Assembly (NCBI GenBank): GCA_040500365.1 | Contig: CP148031.1 | Span: 1,178,001-1,242,000 of the forward strand | DNA: 64,000 bases | Source of the DNA: Dehalobacter alkaniphilus | GTDB lineage: Bacteria > Bacillota > Desulfitobacteriia > Desulfitobacteriales > Syntrophobotulaceae | Reading direction: 5' to 3' | In this document: one piece after another, positions 43,315 through 50,698 of the stretch | Position numbering within the stretch: position 1 is the stretch's first letter | Layout: every line of letters starts with the position of its first letter | Translations under genes and position numbers: made by a program | Notes under the pieces: generated by a model | What the model saw: the letters and a program-made list of their open reading frames with translations, nothing else | Databases searched by the model: none | What the model was told of the DNA's origin: nothing

Positions 43315-44530
43315 ACAACGGTTCCGCAATCCCAATTACCGAAAGACCCCCAAATGCAACTACGCTCATATCGGCTATATCGCTACCCGCCCCGGTGCTT
43401 CTAAGAATGAGGGAATGCGGCACGGGCTGTTCGGAAAGCTTTCCCCCGGCGAGTTGGTGGAGTTTGAAACCTGGCAGGAAGTTGCCAGAGAAGTCCGGGA
43501 GCTTTCCTATAAAAAGGTCAACATCTTCCGCAGCATCATTTCCTTTGCCCCCGAAACCGCTGCGGAATTGGGGCTGAATGACCACAAGGCATGGGAGCAG
43601 TACATCGAGCGGCACATCCAAACATTGGCGCAGAGAAACGGCATCAGCGTAAAAAACCTGTCCTGGGCATGCGCCCACCACAACGAGCGAAGCCATCCCC
43701 ATATCCACGTTGCCTTTTGGGACAAAAACCAGAGGGTAATGAAAAACTTCGTCCATCCTAAAATCGGCGACAGCATCCGCATACAGCTCATCAAGGAAAC
43801 CTTTGCGGATAAGATTGAACAGTATTGCAGGGCGAAGGACAAAGCCAAAGGCGAAATCAAATCCGTCACCGATGAATTGGTATGCGAATTTGACGAGTAC
43901 GTCAAGGCGGCCCATCCGAAGGAATACCAACGGCTAAAGGAGCTGGTGGGACGGATTGACGCGGACGAACTGGGTGCGGCTCCCCTGGACGGTATCCTGG
44001 GAGACATCGATTTAACCCCGCTGATTGTTAGATTGTTCGACCTGAAAGATAAAATGCCGAAGAAAGGCCGCCTGTTTTACAAGCTGCTGCCCGAAGAAGT
44101 CAAAGCCGAGGTGGACGCCTTTGTTGACGAACTGAAAAGCGGCAACGAGTATATCCGCAATCTGATCAACGATTACGCGGACAGCAAGTGCGCCCTGGCA
44201 ATGCTCTACGACACCGACCCGGAGAATACGGAAAAACACCAAGAAAAGGCAGTCAAGGAAGCGGAAAAGCTGATTGCCAACAAACTGCTGGGCGTAATCA
44301 AAGCCATGCTGAACAAGGAACGGGAATTATCTCATATGGAGTATACCGAGGCCAGGAAGCACTACTATACCGAGCAGATGATTTGTGAAATCCTGATGAT
44401 GCTGGAGCAGAACATCGTAAGCCTTGATATGGAATACGACGACAAAGCAAAGGTCATGAACACCGAGCTTTCAAAAGCGGCAAAAAAGGAATGGTACTTG
44501 CGGCATAAGGACAGGGGCATGGAACGGTAA
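43295..44530 (+). CDS. MobL-type HUH relaxase
   Basis: The 411-residue protein shows the relaxase metal-binding motif H-P-H-I-H-V-A-F (about 133-140) after W-A-C-A-H-H-N-E-R-S, with an N-terminal Y-K-Q-R-F-R-N-P-N-Y segment offering the nicking tyrosine. The second half is helical and charged and probably contacts DNA or the coupling protein. Relaxases cut one strand at oriT, stay bound to the 5' end and lead it through the secretion channel. The start overlaps the MobC-like gene. Its own stop lies in a 13-bp perfect hairpin (44522-44557). Family assignment to MobL is from motif spacing and context. Confidence 0.88.
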   Translation: MSILMYKQRFRNPNYRKTPKCNYAHIGYIATRPGASKNEGMRHGLFGKLSPGELVEFETWQEVAREVRELSYKKVNIFRSIISFAPETAAELGLNDHKAWEQYIERHIQTLAQRNGISVKNLSWACAHHNERSHPHIHVAFWDKNQRVMKNFVHPKIGDSIRIQLIKETFADKIEQYCRAKDKAKGEIKSVTDELVCEFDEYVKAAHPKEYQRLKELVGRIDADELGAAPLDGILGDIDLTPLIVRLFDLKDKMPKKGRLFYKLLPEEVKAEVDAFVDELKSGNEYIRNLINDYADSKCALAMLYDTDPENTEKHQEKAVKEAEKLIANKLLGVIKAMLNKERELSHMEYTEARKHYYTEQMICEILMMLEQNIVSLDMEYDDKAKVMNTELSKAAKKEWYLRHKDRGMER

Positions 44531-44557
44531 TAAAGCCTTGATTTTTTATTACCGTTC
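44522..44557 (+). terminator. Perfect hairpin at the relaxase stop codon
   Basis: GAACGGTAATAAA (44522-44534) pairs perfectly with TTTATTACCGTTC (44545-44557) around a 10-base loop containing T's. It straddles the relaxase stop codon. The lack of a T-run after the stem makes it more an attenuator, mRNA 3' end or processing site than a strong terminator. Confidence 0.5.
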
Positions 44558-44608
44558 TGTAAGCGTGTAAAAACGCGGAGACGATTGCGAAAGGAGTGAT
44601 ACTTTGCC

Positions 44609-45274
44609 ATGAAAGAATTAAGCGAACCGCTTTATCGGGCGTTCATCGGGCGGGTGCACAAATTGGGCTATACGGTTGTAGAGCCGGAGAACAAGGACCA
44701 GCCTGCGGAGCTTTTCAAGGATGACCAATATATCGGTTTCCTGCTGCCCAATGGGGCGATTTACTACAGAACCGGCATGGGGATGGAAAAAGAGGTACAC
44801 AGGCTGACGGACATTTTGCTGGAAATGAAGCCTCCTTATGCCCTCTATGCTGATGCCGCTTATCTGCCCTTCAAGGGCGTTGAAAAATATAAAATGCTCT
44901 GTGAGTTTGGCGACAGCCTGTTGGCCGCAAGGCTGGATGATGATGGCGAACTCCGGTTTGTCACCTGGCTGTACGATTACGGCCATGAGGGTGTCAGGCA
45001 CACCCGGTATTATGATACCGACTTTGCAGCGGCCAAACAGGATTTTGCGGTACGCTGCGGGCTAGTAGACGAAAAAAGGGTGTTTTCCGATAAGGAGCTT
45101 GCCGCTTTGTATGACGCCTGCGTGTATCGCGGCAGAAACGATGAAACCCTGAATTGCGACAGCGGAAAACTTCTGCAAGGGCTGGTGGAAAAACTGGAAA
45201 GCCTGGATTGTCTGGCGCCTGAGCTTTCCCGGCAGGAGCCTGAGCAGGAATCCGAAAATGAATTGGAGGTGTGA
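44609..45274 (+). CDS. Unknown transfer-region protein, paralogue 1
   Basis: The 221-residue protein of unknown function begins M-K-E-L-S-E-P-L-Y-R-A-F-I-G-R-V and contains F-A-V-R-C-G-L-V-D-E-K-R-V-F-S-D-K-E-L (about 148-166), a segment shared with the next gene (F-A-K-R-S-G-L-V-D-E-K-A-L-F-S-E-I-E-L). The two are thus paralogues or share a domain. There are no membrane segments, signal peptide or catalytic motif. It ends with the acidic E-N-E-L-E-V tail seen in several proteins of this backbone. AAGGAG lies 14 bases before the ATG. Conserved in position after the relaxase in such elements, it may be a regulator or scaffold. Confidence 0.65.
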   Translation: MKELSEPLYRAFIGRVHKLGYTVVEPENKDQPAELFKDDQYIGFLLPNGAIYYRTGMGMEKEVHRLTDILLEMKPPYALYADAAYLPFKGVEKYKMLCEFGDSLLAARLDDDGELRFVTWLYDYGHEGVRHTRYYDTDFAAAKQDFAVRCGLVDEKRVFSDKELAALYDACVYRGRNDETLNCDSGKLLQGLVEKLESLDCLAPELSRQEPEQESENELEV

Positions 45275-45276
45275 CC

Positions 45277-45960
45277 ATGCGCAGCAAGATTGATTTTTAC
45301 AAGCAGTTTTTTGAGCAGCTTTCCAGGCAGGGGTTCGAGGTGAGGCGTTCCGATTCCTCCGATTACCTGGCCGACATCTACTACAAAAGGCAGCTCATCG
45401 CCTTTTACACCAAAGCCGACACCATCGAGAAAAATCCCTTTGTAACGGTCAAGGACAAGCTTCTGAACCTCATCAATGACACTGCGAAAGCTACAGCGGT
45501 CAGAGTCGGCATTTGCTCCGAATGCCCTTATACCGAGGACAATGAAAAGCTCCCCAACGGTTCCTACAAGCTGGCCGAGTATAACGGAGTAACTCTGGCC
45601 TGTAAGCAGCATCACCTGTTCGGCTATGTGTTTTCCACCTACCGGACTGTGCCGGAAACCGATCAGATCATCCAGCGGCAGTTTCATTATAATAAGGAAT
45701 TTGCCGGACAGGACTTTGCAAAGCGCAGCGGCTTGGTGGACGAAAAGGCTTTGTTTAGCGAAATCGAGCTGATGGTCCTGCACTCCAATCTTGTAAAACT
45801 GTCCATGAAAAGCGAGCATCTCAACAATGACGAAATGCTTGAACTCGGCAGGATGATTGAGAAAATCGAGGAAGTTGTTCCCGAGCTGCAAGACAGGGAC
45901 TACGACTTTGATTTTGAGGAAGAATTCCGGCAGGACATGGATGCTGAGATTGGAGGGTGA
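45277..45960 (+). CDS. Unknown transfer-region protein, paralogue 2
   Basis: The protein has 227 residues from ATG 45277, with GGAGG 7 bases upstream; a GTG at 45271 is too near that site. It shares the G-L-V-D-E-K-X-X-F-S core with the preceding gene, and its N-terminus (F-Y-K-Q-F-F-E-Q-L-S-R-Q-G-F-E-V) resembles the other's Y-R-A-F-I-G-R-V-H-K-L-G-Y-T-V by position. A cysteine-containing stretch (I-C-S-E-C-P-Y) is specific to this copy. The C-terminus is acidic. Function is unknown; the tandem copies suggest duplication within the transfer region followed by divergence. Confidence 0.65.
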   Translation: MRSKIDFYKQFFEQLSRQGFEVRRSDSSDYLADIYYKRQLIAFYTKADTIEKNPFVTVKDKLLNLINDTAKATAVRVGICSECPYTEDNEKLPNGSYKLAEYNGVTLACKQHHLFGYVFSTYRTVPETDQIIQRQFHYNKEFAGQDFAKRSGLVDEKALFSEIELMVLHSNLVKLSMKSEHLNNDEMLELGRMIEKIEEVVPELQDRDYDFDFEEEFRQDMDAEIGG

Positions 45961-45963
45961 CAC

Positions 45964-46263
45964 ATGGGCGGCAAAAGAAACCAGACCATTGCCATTGCAA
46001 GGTTTTTGGCCTACAAAAACGACTTGAACAAGCGGCTGGAGAATATGACGGACGAGCAGTACATGAAAAACCCCCTCGGCCTTGAGGTGGGACAGTATGT
46101 GGATGACCTGCTGAAATACTGCTCCGAAAGCACGGTGGACACGGTATTGAAGCATCAGGACGATTTGATTTTGCGGCTGGGCGAGGACTATCTGAGCATT
46201 GTTGCCTTTATGCCGTATGCGGAGGGAGGCGGAATCCATGCCGGACAGCAGGCCCAACGCTAA
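45964..46263 (+). CDS. Small conserved transfer-region protein
   Basis: The 99-residue protein (M-G-G-K-R-N-Q-T-I-A-I-A-R-F-L-A-Y-K-N-D-L) is basic at the start and helical throughout, with L-I-L-R-L-G-E-D-Y-L-S-I-V near the end. GGAGGG precedes the ATG by 8 bases. It overlaps the next gene by 26 bases. No family or motif was recognised. The basic N-terminus might contact nucleic acid. The tight packing with its neighbours supports its being expressed as part of the transfer operon. Confidence 0.6.
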   Translation: MGGKRNQTIAIARFLAYKNDLNKRLENMTDEQYMKNPLGLEVGQYVDDLLKYCSESTVDTVLKHQDDLILRLGEDYLSIVAFMPYAEGGGIHAGQQAQR

Positions 46264-46594
46264 CCTATGGGGCAATATCATCACCTGCGTCGAAATCGCC
46301 TTCGGCATTTATGAGATTGTGGGCGACAAAAGCAAGGGCATTATGATGACCAAGGCGGACGCCGAAAAAATACTGCCCGAAGCAGTTGCCGCCAGGGGTG
46401 AACCGGAGGGGGAAAACCTGTGCTTTACCGATGAGCTTTCCACTTCCCTGGTGGGAGACGAACTGGTCCGGCAGGGACTGGTCACCGACCCGGATTTTAT
46501 CGCAAGGCAGGAAGCCGCAAAGCAGCTTGACGACGCGGAATACGATACGAGCTTTGAAACCTTCAACGAGATCGAGTTTGAACTGGAACTGTGA
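46238..46594 (+). CDS. Unknown acidic transfer-region protein
   Basis: The protein has 118 residues from ATG 46238, chosen for GGAGGGAGGCGG upstream; codons further upstream lack such a site. It contains I-T-C-V-E-I-A-F-G-I-Y-E-I-V-G-D-K-S-K-G-I and F-I-A-R-Q-E-A-A-K-Q-L-D-D-A-E-Y, then the acidic E-I-E-F-E-L-E-L end that recurs in this backbone. No catalytic residues are evident. It overlaps the preceding gene, and a 30-codon ORF and the membrane half of the coupling protein follow closely. Confidence 0.55.
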   Translation: MPDSRPNANLWGNIITCVEIAFGIYEIVGDKSKGIMMTKADAEKILPEAVAARGEPEGENLCFTDELSTSLVGDELVRQGLVTDPDFIARQEAAKQLDDAEYDTSFETFNEIEFELEL

Positions 46595-46604
46595 GGTGAC
46601 TGAA

Positions 46605-46697
46605 TTGAAACGGTGGCTGGAAAACACGCCTGTAAAAAATGAAATCGCCGAAACCATGATAAGCGAACAGGAGCAGGGCCTGGAGGTAGAGCCATGA
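46605..46697 (+). CDS. 30-codon ORF before the coupling-protein membrane part
   Basis: A TTG at 46605, 8 bases after GAGG (GTG 46596 is the alternative), opens L-K-R-W-L-E-N-T-P-V-K-N-E-I-A-E-T-M and stops at 46697, overlapping the next ATG as ATGA. The coupled stop/start and the preceding stop at 46594 suggest it fills a translational relay rather than being chance, but so short a frame cannot be identified from sequence. It could simply carry ribosomes to the next gene. Confidence 0.35.
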   Translation: MKRWLENTPVKNEIAETMISEQEQGLEVEP

Positions 46698-47158
46698 AAA
46701 TAAGACCAAAGCTGATGATATGCTCCCTGATATTTTTGACCGGCGGCTTTGTCAATCTCTTTTTTTCCACTGCCATCCACGGCCTATTGTCCAGGCAGAT
46801 GACGGTGTTGAAGCTGCCGCCTATCGGCCAGTGCCTTGCCAGCCTGTTTTCAAGCAAGCAGCATTTTCTTCTTTACCTCTGCTTGCAGAGCTTCATACTG
46901 ATTCTGTCGGTCATGTACTTTCTCACCAACCTGCGGCCCTATCAGTCGGATTTGACGGAGATCACGCCGGACATTAAGACACCCGTGGCGGTTGGACAGT
47001 ACCAGCATGGCTCGGCGCGATGGCTCAAAGACGGAGAAAAGGGCAAAGCCTTTGCAAGCTTTGTTTTAAATCCCGACAATCCACAAATGAAAGAACTGAT
47101 CGAAACAGGCTATGACAATTTGGAATTTTTCAAAAAAGAAAAGACCGGGGGCGGTTAA
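46694..47158 (+). CDS. Coupling protein, separate N-terminal membrane part
   Basis: The 154-residue protein has two transmembrane segments (about 7-30 and 60-78, the latter L-L-Y-L-C-L-Q-S-F-I-L-I-L-S-V-M-Y-F-L) and the soluble start of CD1115-type VirD4 proteins: I-T-P-D-I-K-T-P-V-A-V-G-Q-Y-Q-H-G-S-A-R-W-L. In the usual single-chain protein this leads straight into the ATPase domain. Here it stops after K-E-K-T-G-G-G, a palindrome (GACCGGGGG/CCCCCCGGTC) surrounds the stop, and the ATPase part begins 800 bases later behind an inserted gene. If both parts are made they could assemble as two chains. GGAGG stands before the ATG. Confidence 0.75.
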   Translation: MKIRPKLMICSLIFLTGGFVNLFFSTAIHGLLSRQMTVLKLPPIGQCLASLFSSKQHFLLYLCLQSFILILSVMYFLTNLRPYQSDLTEITPDIKTPVAVGQYQHGSARWLKDGEKGKAFASFVLNPDNPQMKELIETGYDNLEFFKKEKTGGG

Positions 47159-47266
47159 CCCCCCGGTCAGATGGAATGGCATTATAGGGATTGTCCTAAA
47201 AAAGGCTTATGCTACATTCCCGTTTTGCTCATAATGTACGACAGCTAAAAGCAAATTCATTTATTA

Positions 47267-47800
47267 CTATTTGATGGATAGAATATATAAATATTGTTTG
47301 ACAATCATTTCGGCATTTTCAGAAATGGGTTTTGTCCCATCGACATGTATTATAGGACATACGAGAGTTTCTGCCCATTGCCCGATTTTGGATAAAGAAC
47401 GCGACTCCACAAAATCAACAAATTTCAAATGCTGTTCGTACATATCACCGCCTTCACGAATGCGTTCTCCATGCTGTTCACAAGCTCGCTGTTTTATGCG
47501 TTCAATACGAATTTCAAGCGGTGCTGACATAAATACAGCCAGCTCGTACATTGACGAAATTTCTTCTCCAAAATTTCCAGTAACGGCAGAAATAACAAAT
47601 AAACGATACTCTTTAATATCGGAAAGCATTAAATTTAAACAATCCTCTCGTGTACGCTCTACGGTGTATGGAATTCCTGATTTTACAAAGTGATAATCTT
47701 CAATGTCCATATTCTTGAAACCCAAAACGCGCGCTAACTCTCTTCCAAGAGAAGATTTTCCGCTACCGTTTGCACCAAAGACAATTATTCCTCTTGGCAT
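47267..47800 (-). CDS. AAA/adenylate-kinase-like P-loop protein (cargo gene)
   Basis: The 177-residue protein on the opposite strand starts G-I-I-V-F-G-A-N-G-S-G-K-S-S-L-G-R-E-L (Walker A), with later M-S-A-P-L-E-I-R-I-E-R-I-K-Q-R fitting the lid region of small-molecule kinases. It most resembles AAA_18/shikimate-kinase-like P-loop phosphotransferases; the substrate is unknown. A good promoter (TTGACA, complement of 47839-47844; TATTTT, complement of 47815-47820; 18-base spacer) drives it leftward. The gene is much more A+T-rich than the flanking coupling-protein halves and points against them, so it is an inserted cassette that split the VirD4 gene. No inverted repeats or target duplications were found. 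Confidence 0.75.
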   Translation of the reverse strand: MPRGIIVFGANGSGKSSLGRELARVLGFKNMDIEDYHFVKSGIPYTVERTREDCLNLMLSDIKEYRLFVISAVTGNFGEEISSMYELAVFMSAPLEIRIERIKQRACEQHGERIREGGDMYEQHLKFVDFVESRSLSKIGQWAETLVCPIIHVDGTKPISENAEMIVKQYLYILSIK

Positions 47801-47814
47801 CTTTGCACCTGCCT

Positions 47815-47844
47815 AAAATATAAATAATTGGAACTTTATGTCAA
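47815..47844 (-). promoter_or_regulatory. Promoter of the inserted P-loop gene
   Basis: On the minus strand TTGACA (complement of 47839-47844) and TATTTT (complement of 47815-47820) are 18 bases apart, about 15 bases before the ATG end at 47800. The -35 box is a perfect consensus. Confidence 0.65.
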
Positions 47845-47965
47845 TATTTACATCTGTACGAACTTCTGATGCCCCCAGAAATTCTATTTATATAAATCAT
47901 AGCTTACCACTTATAAACACTTCCCTCAATTAATAATTTGTAAACAAAGAAAGGAGTCGTAGCCT

Positions 47966-49567
47966 ATGCGAACAATCAAATACCTGTTTCATCACCCCAA
48001 GCTGATACCCAAACGAAAATTGAATACCGATGAGGACGCCGCCTTTGCTTTACGCGAGGGCGGCGTTGTTATTGGTGTAAAAAAGGAGGGCGATAACGAG
48101 CGTATTTATTATGTGGGCGAGGACAGCCATCTTTTGTGTATCGGAGCCACCCGCAGCGGCAAGACCCGCAATCTGGTGGTGCAGTCCATCTGCACCCTGG
48201 GATTGGCCGGGGAATCCATCGTGGTTAGTGACCCGAAAGCGGAGTTATACGACTACACCGCGGAGTTTCTCAAAAAACTCGGTTACAGGGTGCTGGTGCT
48301 GGATTTCAAAACCCCGTCCAAAAGTATGCGGTATAACCTGTTGCAGCCCATTATCAATGCGGTCAACCGGGGCGACACCGATCGCGCGGAAATGCTGGCC
48401 TGGGATCTGACCAACAACCTTGTTGGCAAGGCGGAGGGCGAAAAGATATGGATTAACGGTGAATGCTCCATCATTGCCGCCGCCATCCTCTGCGTGGTCT
48501 GCGATAACAAACGCCGGCCCGATTATCAGAACCTCACCAATGTCTACTGGTTTATTGCTGAAATGGTAAAGATGATCGGAAACAAAATGCCCCTCTTAGA
48601 GTACGTCAAAAAACTGCCGCCCTCCCATCCCGCCAAGGCGCTGCTCTCTATTTCCGATGTGGCGCCGTCAAGGACAAGGGGCAGCTTCTACACCTCTGCC
48701 TTGACAACACTCAGATTGTTTACCTCCAGGTCCATCTATTCCGTTACCCATACCAGCGACTTTGAATTGCAGGACATCGGGCAGGAAAAGCACGCATTGT
48801 TCATTATATTGCCGGACGAAAAGACCACCTTTTATCCGGTGGCCTCCCTCATCGTGTCGCAGCAATATGAGCAGCTTGCTAATTTGGCCGATGCGAGGGG
48901 CGGCAGGTTAAAGCAGCGGGTGAACTTCATGCTGGACGAATTCGGAAATTTCACCACTATCAGTGACTTTACGAACAAACTCACAGTAGGCGGCGGGCGT
49001 GGGATGCGGTTCAACCTGTTTATCCAGTCCTTTTCCCAATTAAAGGAAAAGTATGACGAGAACATTTCGGACACCATCAAGGCCAACTGCCAGACCTGGG
49101 TTTATTTGCAGGCCGACGACATGGATACTTTGCGGGAAATCAGCGAAAAGCTGGGGACCTACACCGTTTCCAGCTATCAGCTATCGGCCAGTCATGCAAA
49201 GTACACTACCCCTTCAAGCTCCCACAGTATCAGCCTGATTGAACGCAAGCTTTTGAATGTAGACGAAGTGCGGCGGGTTTCCCGTCCTTACCAGATCGTC
49301 ACGTCCCGGACCCATCCCGCCATCATGGTTGCCCCCGACCTGTCGGAGTGGTATTTCAACAAAATGCTCGGCCTGGGGGACAAGGAGCATAATCGCAGGT
49401 TAAGGGAAGAACGGGAGCAGAAACGCCAGGTTGTCACCGACGTGGACAAGGAAATCGCCCTGTGGAATATCTGGGTCTACTATCAAAAGGACATCATGCG
49501 CAAGCTCCAGCAAAAGGCCGCCGAGGGCAAAGTACAGCCGGCAAACGGTGAAGATGATTCAGATTAA
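47966..49567 (+). CDS. VirD4/CD1115-type coupling protein, ATPase part
   Basis: The 533-residue ATPase recognises the relaxase-DNA complex and feeds it to the secretion channel. Walker A is C-I-G-A-T-R-S-G-K-T-R-N (about 57-68), a second core motif V-V-S-D-P-K-A-E-L-Y (about 87-96) and Walker B F-M-L-D-E-F-G-N-F (about 320-328); G-G-G-R-G-M-R-F-N-L-F-I-Q-S follows. The N-terminal membrane domain is missing from this chain and is encoded separately at 46694-47158. It begins with a new, basic start (M-R-T-I-K-Y-L-F-H-H-P-K-L) behind AAAGGAG, so it is expressed on its own. This is the main evidence for a type IV secretion pathway here. Confidence 0.9.
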   Translation: MRTIKYLFHHPKLIPKRKLNTDEDAAFALREGGVVIGVKKEGDNERIYYVGEDSHLLCIGATRSGKTRNLVVQSICTLGLAGESIVVSDPKAELYDYTAEFLKKLGYRVLVLDFKTPSKSMRYNLLQPIINAVNRGDTDRAEMLAWDLTNNLVGKAEGEKIWINGECSIIAAAILCVVCDNKRRPDYQNLTNVYWFIAEMVKMIGNKMPLLEYVKKLPPSHPAKALLSISDVAPSRTRGSFYTSALTTLRLFTSRSIYSVTHTSDFELQDIGQEKHALFIILPDEKTTFYPVASLIVSQQYEQLANLADARGGRLKQRVNFMLDEFGNFTTISDFTNKLTVGGGRGMRFNLFIQSFSQLKEKYDENISDTIKANCQTWVYLQADDMDTLREISEKLGTYTVSSYQLSASHAKYTTPSSSHSISLIERKLLNVDEVRRVSRPYQIVTSRTHPAIMVAPDLSEWYFNKMLGLGDKEHNRRLREEREQKRQVVTDVDKEIALWNIWVYYQKDIMRKLQQKAAEGKVQPANGEDDSD

Positions 49568-49582
49568 GGAAAGGAGGATTTT

Positions 49583-49942
49583 ATGAAATCGAACAACGCA
49601 ACAAAAAAGACAGGCAGGCTTTTGAAGAAAGTCCAGGTCTCCGTTGCCGTCTTAGCGGCAACGGCAATGACGGCGGTGCCGGCCTATGCTGCCGACGGCG
49701 TTCAGGGCAGCAAGCTTGTCACGGGGACGGAAAAGCTGATCGGCGATGTCACCACCTGGTTGATGGTGCTGGCTCCGGTGGTGACGGGCCTGCTGATCAT
49801 CTATTTTTGCATCCGCCGCTCTGCCGCCGATGAAATGGACACCAAAAAATGGAACAACCGTATTACGGTAGCCATTGTTTCCTGTATCGGCGCCGTACTC
49901 GGTTCGGCCACCCTGAACCTGATTATCGGCTACTATCAGTAG
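49583..49942 (+). CDS. VirB2/TrbC-like small membrane protein
   Basis: The 119-residue protein has a signal peptide (basic start, then V-S-V-A-V-L-A-A-T-A-M-T-A-V-P-A-Y-A-A, cleavage likely near residue 36) and two transmembrane helices (about 58-76 and 92-112), with a short polar loop between them. This is the arrangement of VirB2/TrbC pilin-like subunits in type IV secretion loci, and the gene directly follows the coupling protein as in related elements. AAAGGAGG lies 6 bases before the ATG. Identification rests on topology and context, not on a catalytic motif. Confidence 0.65.
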   Translation: MKSNNATKKTGRLLKKVQVSVAVLAATAMTAVPAYAADGVQGSKLVTGTEKLIGDVTTWLMVLAPVVTGLLIIYFCIRRSAADEMDTKKWNNRITVAIVSCIGAVLGSATLNLIIGYYQ

Positions 49943-50005
49943 CTCAGGCAGAAGTCTGACAAATACAGTATTTTTTTATCAATCATATTAAAGGAGGATT
50001 TTTCT

Positions 50006-50257
50006 ATGCAAGACCTTATGAACAAGGCAAAGACAAAGGCGATGACAGTCGCATATTCCGCAAAGGCAGGACTGGACAAAGTGAAGGCCGCCGTATCCAG
50101 CCGTGACGGTCAGGGTGCGCTTGATACCGCTGTCACTGTCCTGATTTCGATTGTTTTGGGAGCCCTTATCCTTGGCGGCCTGTATCTCATCATCAATGGC
50201 ACGGTGCTCCCTCAAATCACCGAGCGTATCAGAGAGATGTTCAATTACAAAGGTTGA
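50006..50257 (+). CDS. DUF6133-like protein, possible pilin-type subunit
   Basis: The 83-residue protein has a basic N-terminus, then R-D-G-Q-G-A-L-D-T-A-V (33-43) running into one long hydrophobic helix (about 43-66) and ending T-E-R-I-R-E-M-F-N-Y-K-G. It matches the small DUF6133-type proteins kept in many clostridial conjugative elements. The junction G-Q-G-A/Y-L/I-D followed by a hydrophobic helix also occurs in the TadE-like protein at 63017 (S-R-S-G-Q-G-Y-I-D-V-V), which suggests it could be a class III prepilin processed by the peptidase at 53813. AAAGGAGG precedes the ATG. The pilin role is inference. Confidence 0.7.
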   Translation: MQDLMNKAKTKAMTVAYSAKAGLDKVKAAVSSRDGQGALDTAVTVLISIVLGALILGGLYLIINGTVLPQITERIREMFNYKG

Positions 50258-50335
50258 TTACAGGCAACCCAATAATCATATCTGACCGGCAGAGGCACCA
50301 CCCCTGCTTACTTTATTTTACGGAGGATTTGGAAA

Positions 50336-50635
50336 ATGAAGATTAAGGCTGAAATGAGGAGCATTTTTCAGAACAGCGGCAAGCTGAAAGCCGTGTCCAA
50401 CCTTGTGCTGGAGGACAGCTTCGTAGTGAAAAACGTGCGGGTGATCGACGGCAAAAACGGCCTGTTTGTGTCCATGCCCAGCCGTCAAAACGCCGACGGC
50501 AGATACTCCGACATATGCTTCCCCATCCGGTCCGAAGTGCGGGAGCAAATCGAAAAAGAGGTGTTGGATGCCTACTATGAGGCGCTTGCAAAGGACGAAC
50601 AGGCCGGGGACAGAACGGACAGCGACGCTTTGTAA
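50336..50635 (+). CDS. spoVG: SpoVG-family regulator
   Basis: The 99-residue protein matches SpoVG: V-L-E-D-S-F-V-V-K-N-V-R-V-I-D-G-K-N-G-L-F-V-S-M-P-S-R-Q is its conserved core, then Y-S-D-I-C-F-P-I and a C-terminal helix. SpoVG is a small nucleic-acid-binding regulator of sporulation, capsule and virulence genes in Bacillota. A copy inside a conjugation operon probably regulates the element's own transcripts, perhaps by RNA binding; this is inference. ACGGAGG stands before the ATG. A strong hairpin (50650-50676) separates it from the following membrane-protein gene. Confidence 0.9.
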   Translation: MKIKAEMRSIFQNSGKLKAVSNLVLEDSFVVKNVRVIDGKNGLFVSMPSRQNADGRYSDICFPIRSEVREQIEKEVLDAYYEALAKDEQAGDRTDSDAL

Positions 50636-50649
50636 AGCAAAATCTTTGA

Positions 50650-50676
50650 GGGAGTACCGCGCTGTGCGGTACTCCC
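50650..50676 (+). promoter_or_regulatory. Perfect hairpin between spoVG and the VirB6-like gene
   Basis: GGGAGTACCGC and GCGGTACTCCC form an 11-bp perfect stem with a 5-base loop, just before the AAAGGGAGG ribosome binding site at about 50681. It lacks a T-run, so it probably affects mRNA processing or stability, or binds a protein. Confidence 0.5.
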
Positions 50677-50698
50677 CCGAAAGGGAGGTGAGGCCAAT

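Noticed and set aside
45010..46308. A 432-codon ORF on the minus strand
   Set aside because: Shadow of three plus-strand transfer-region genes that have proper ribosome binding sites and overlaps.
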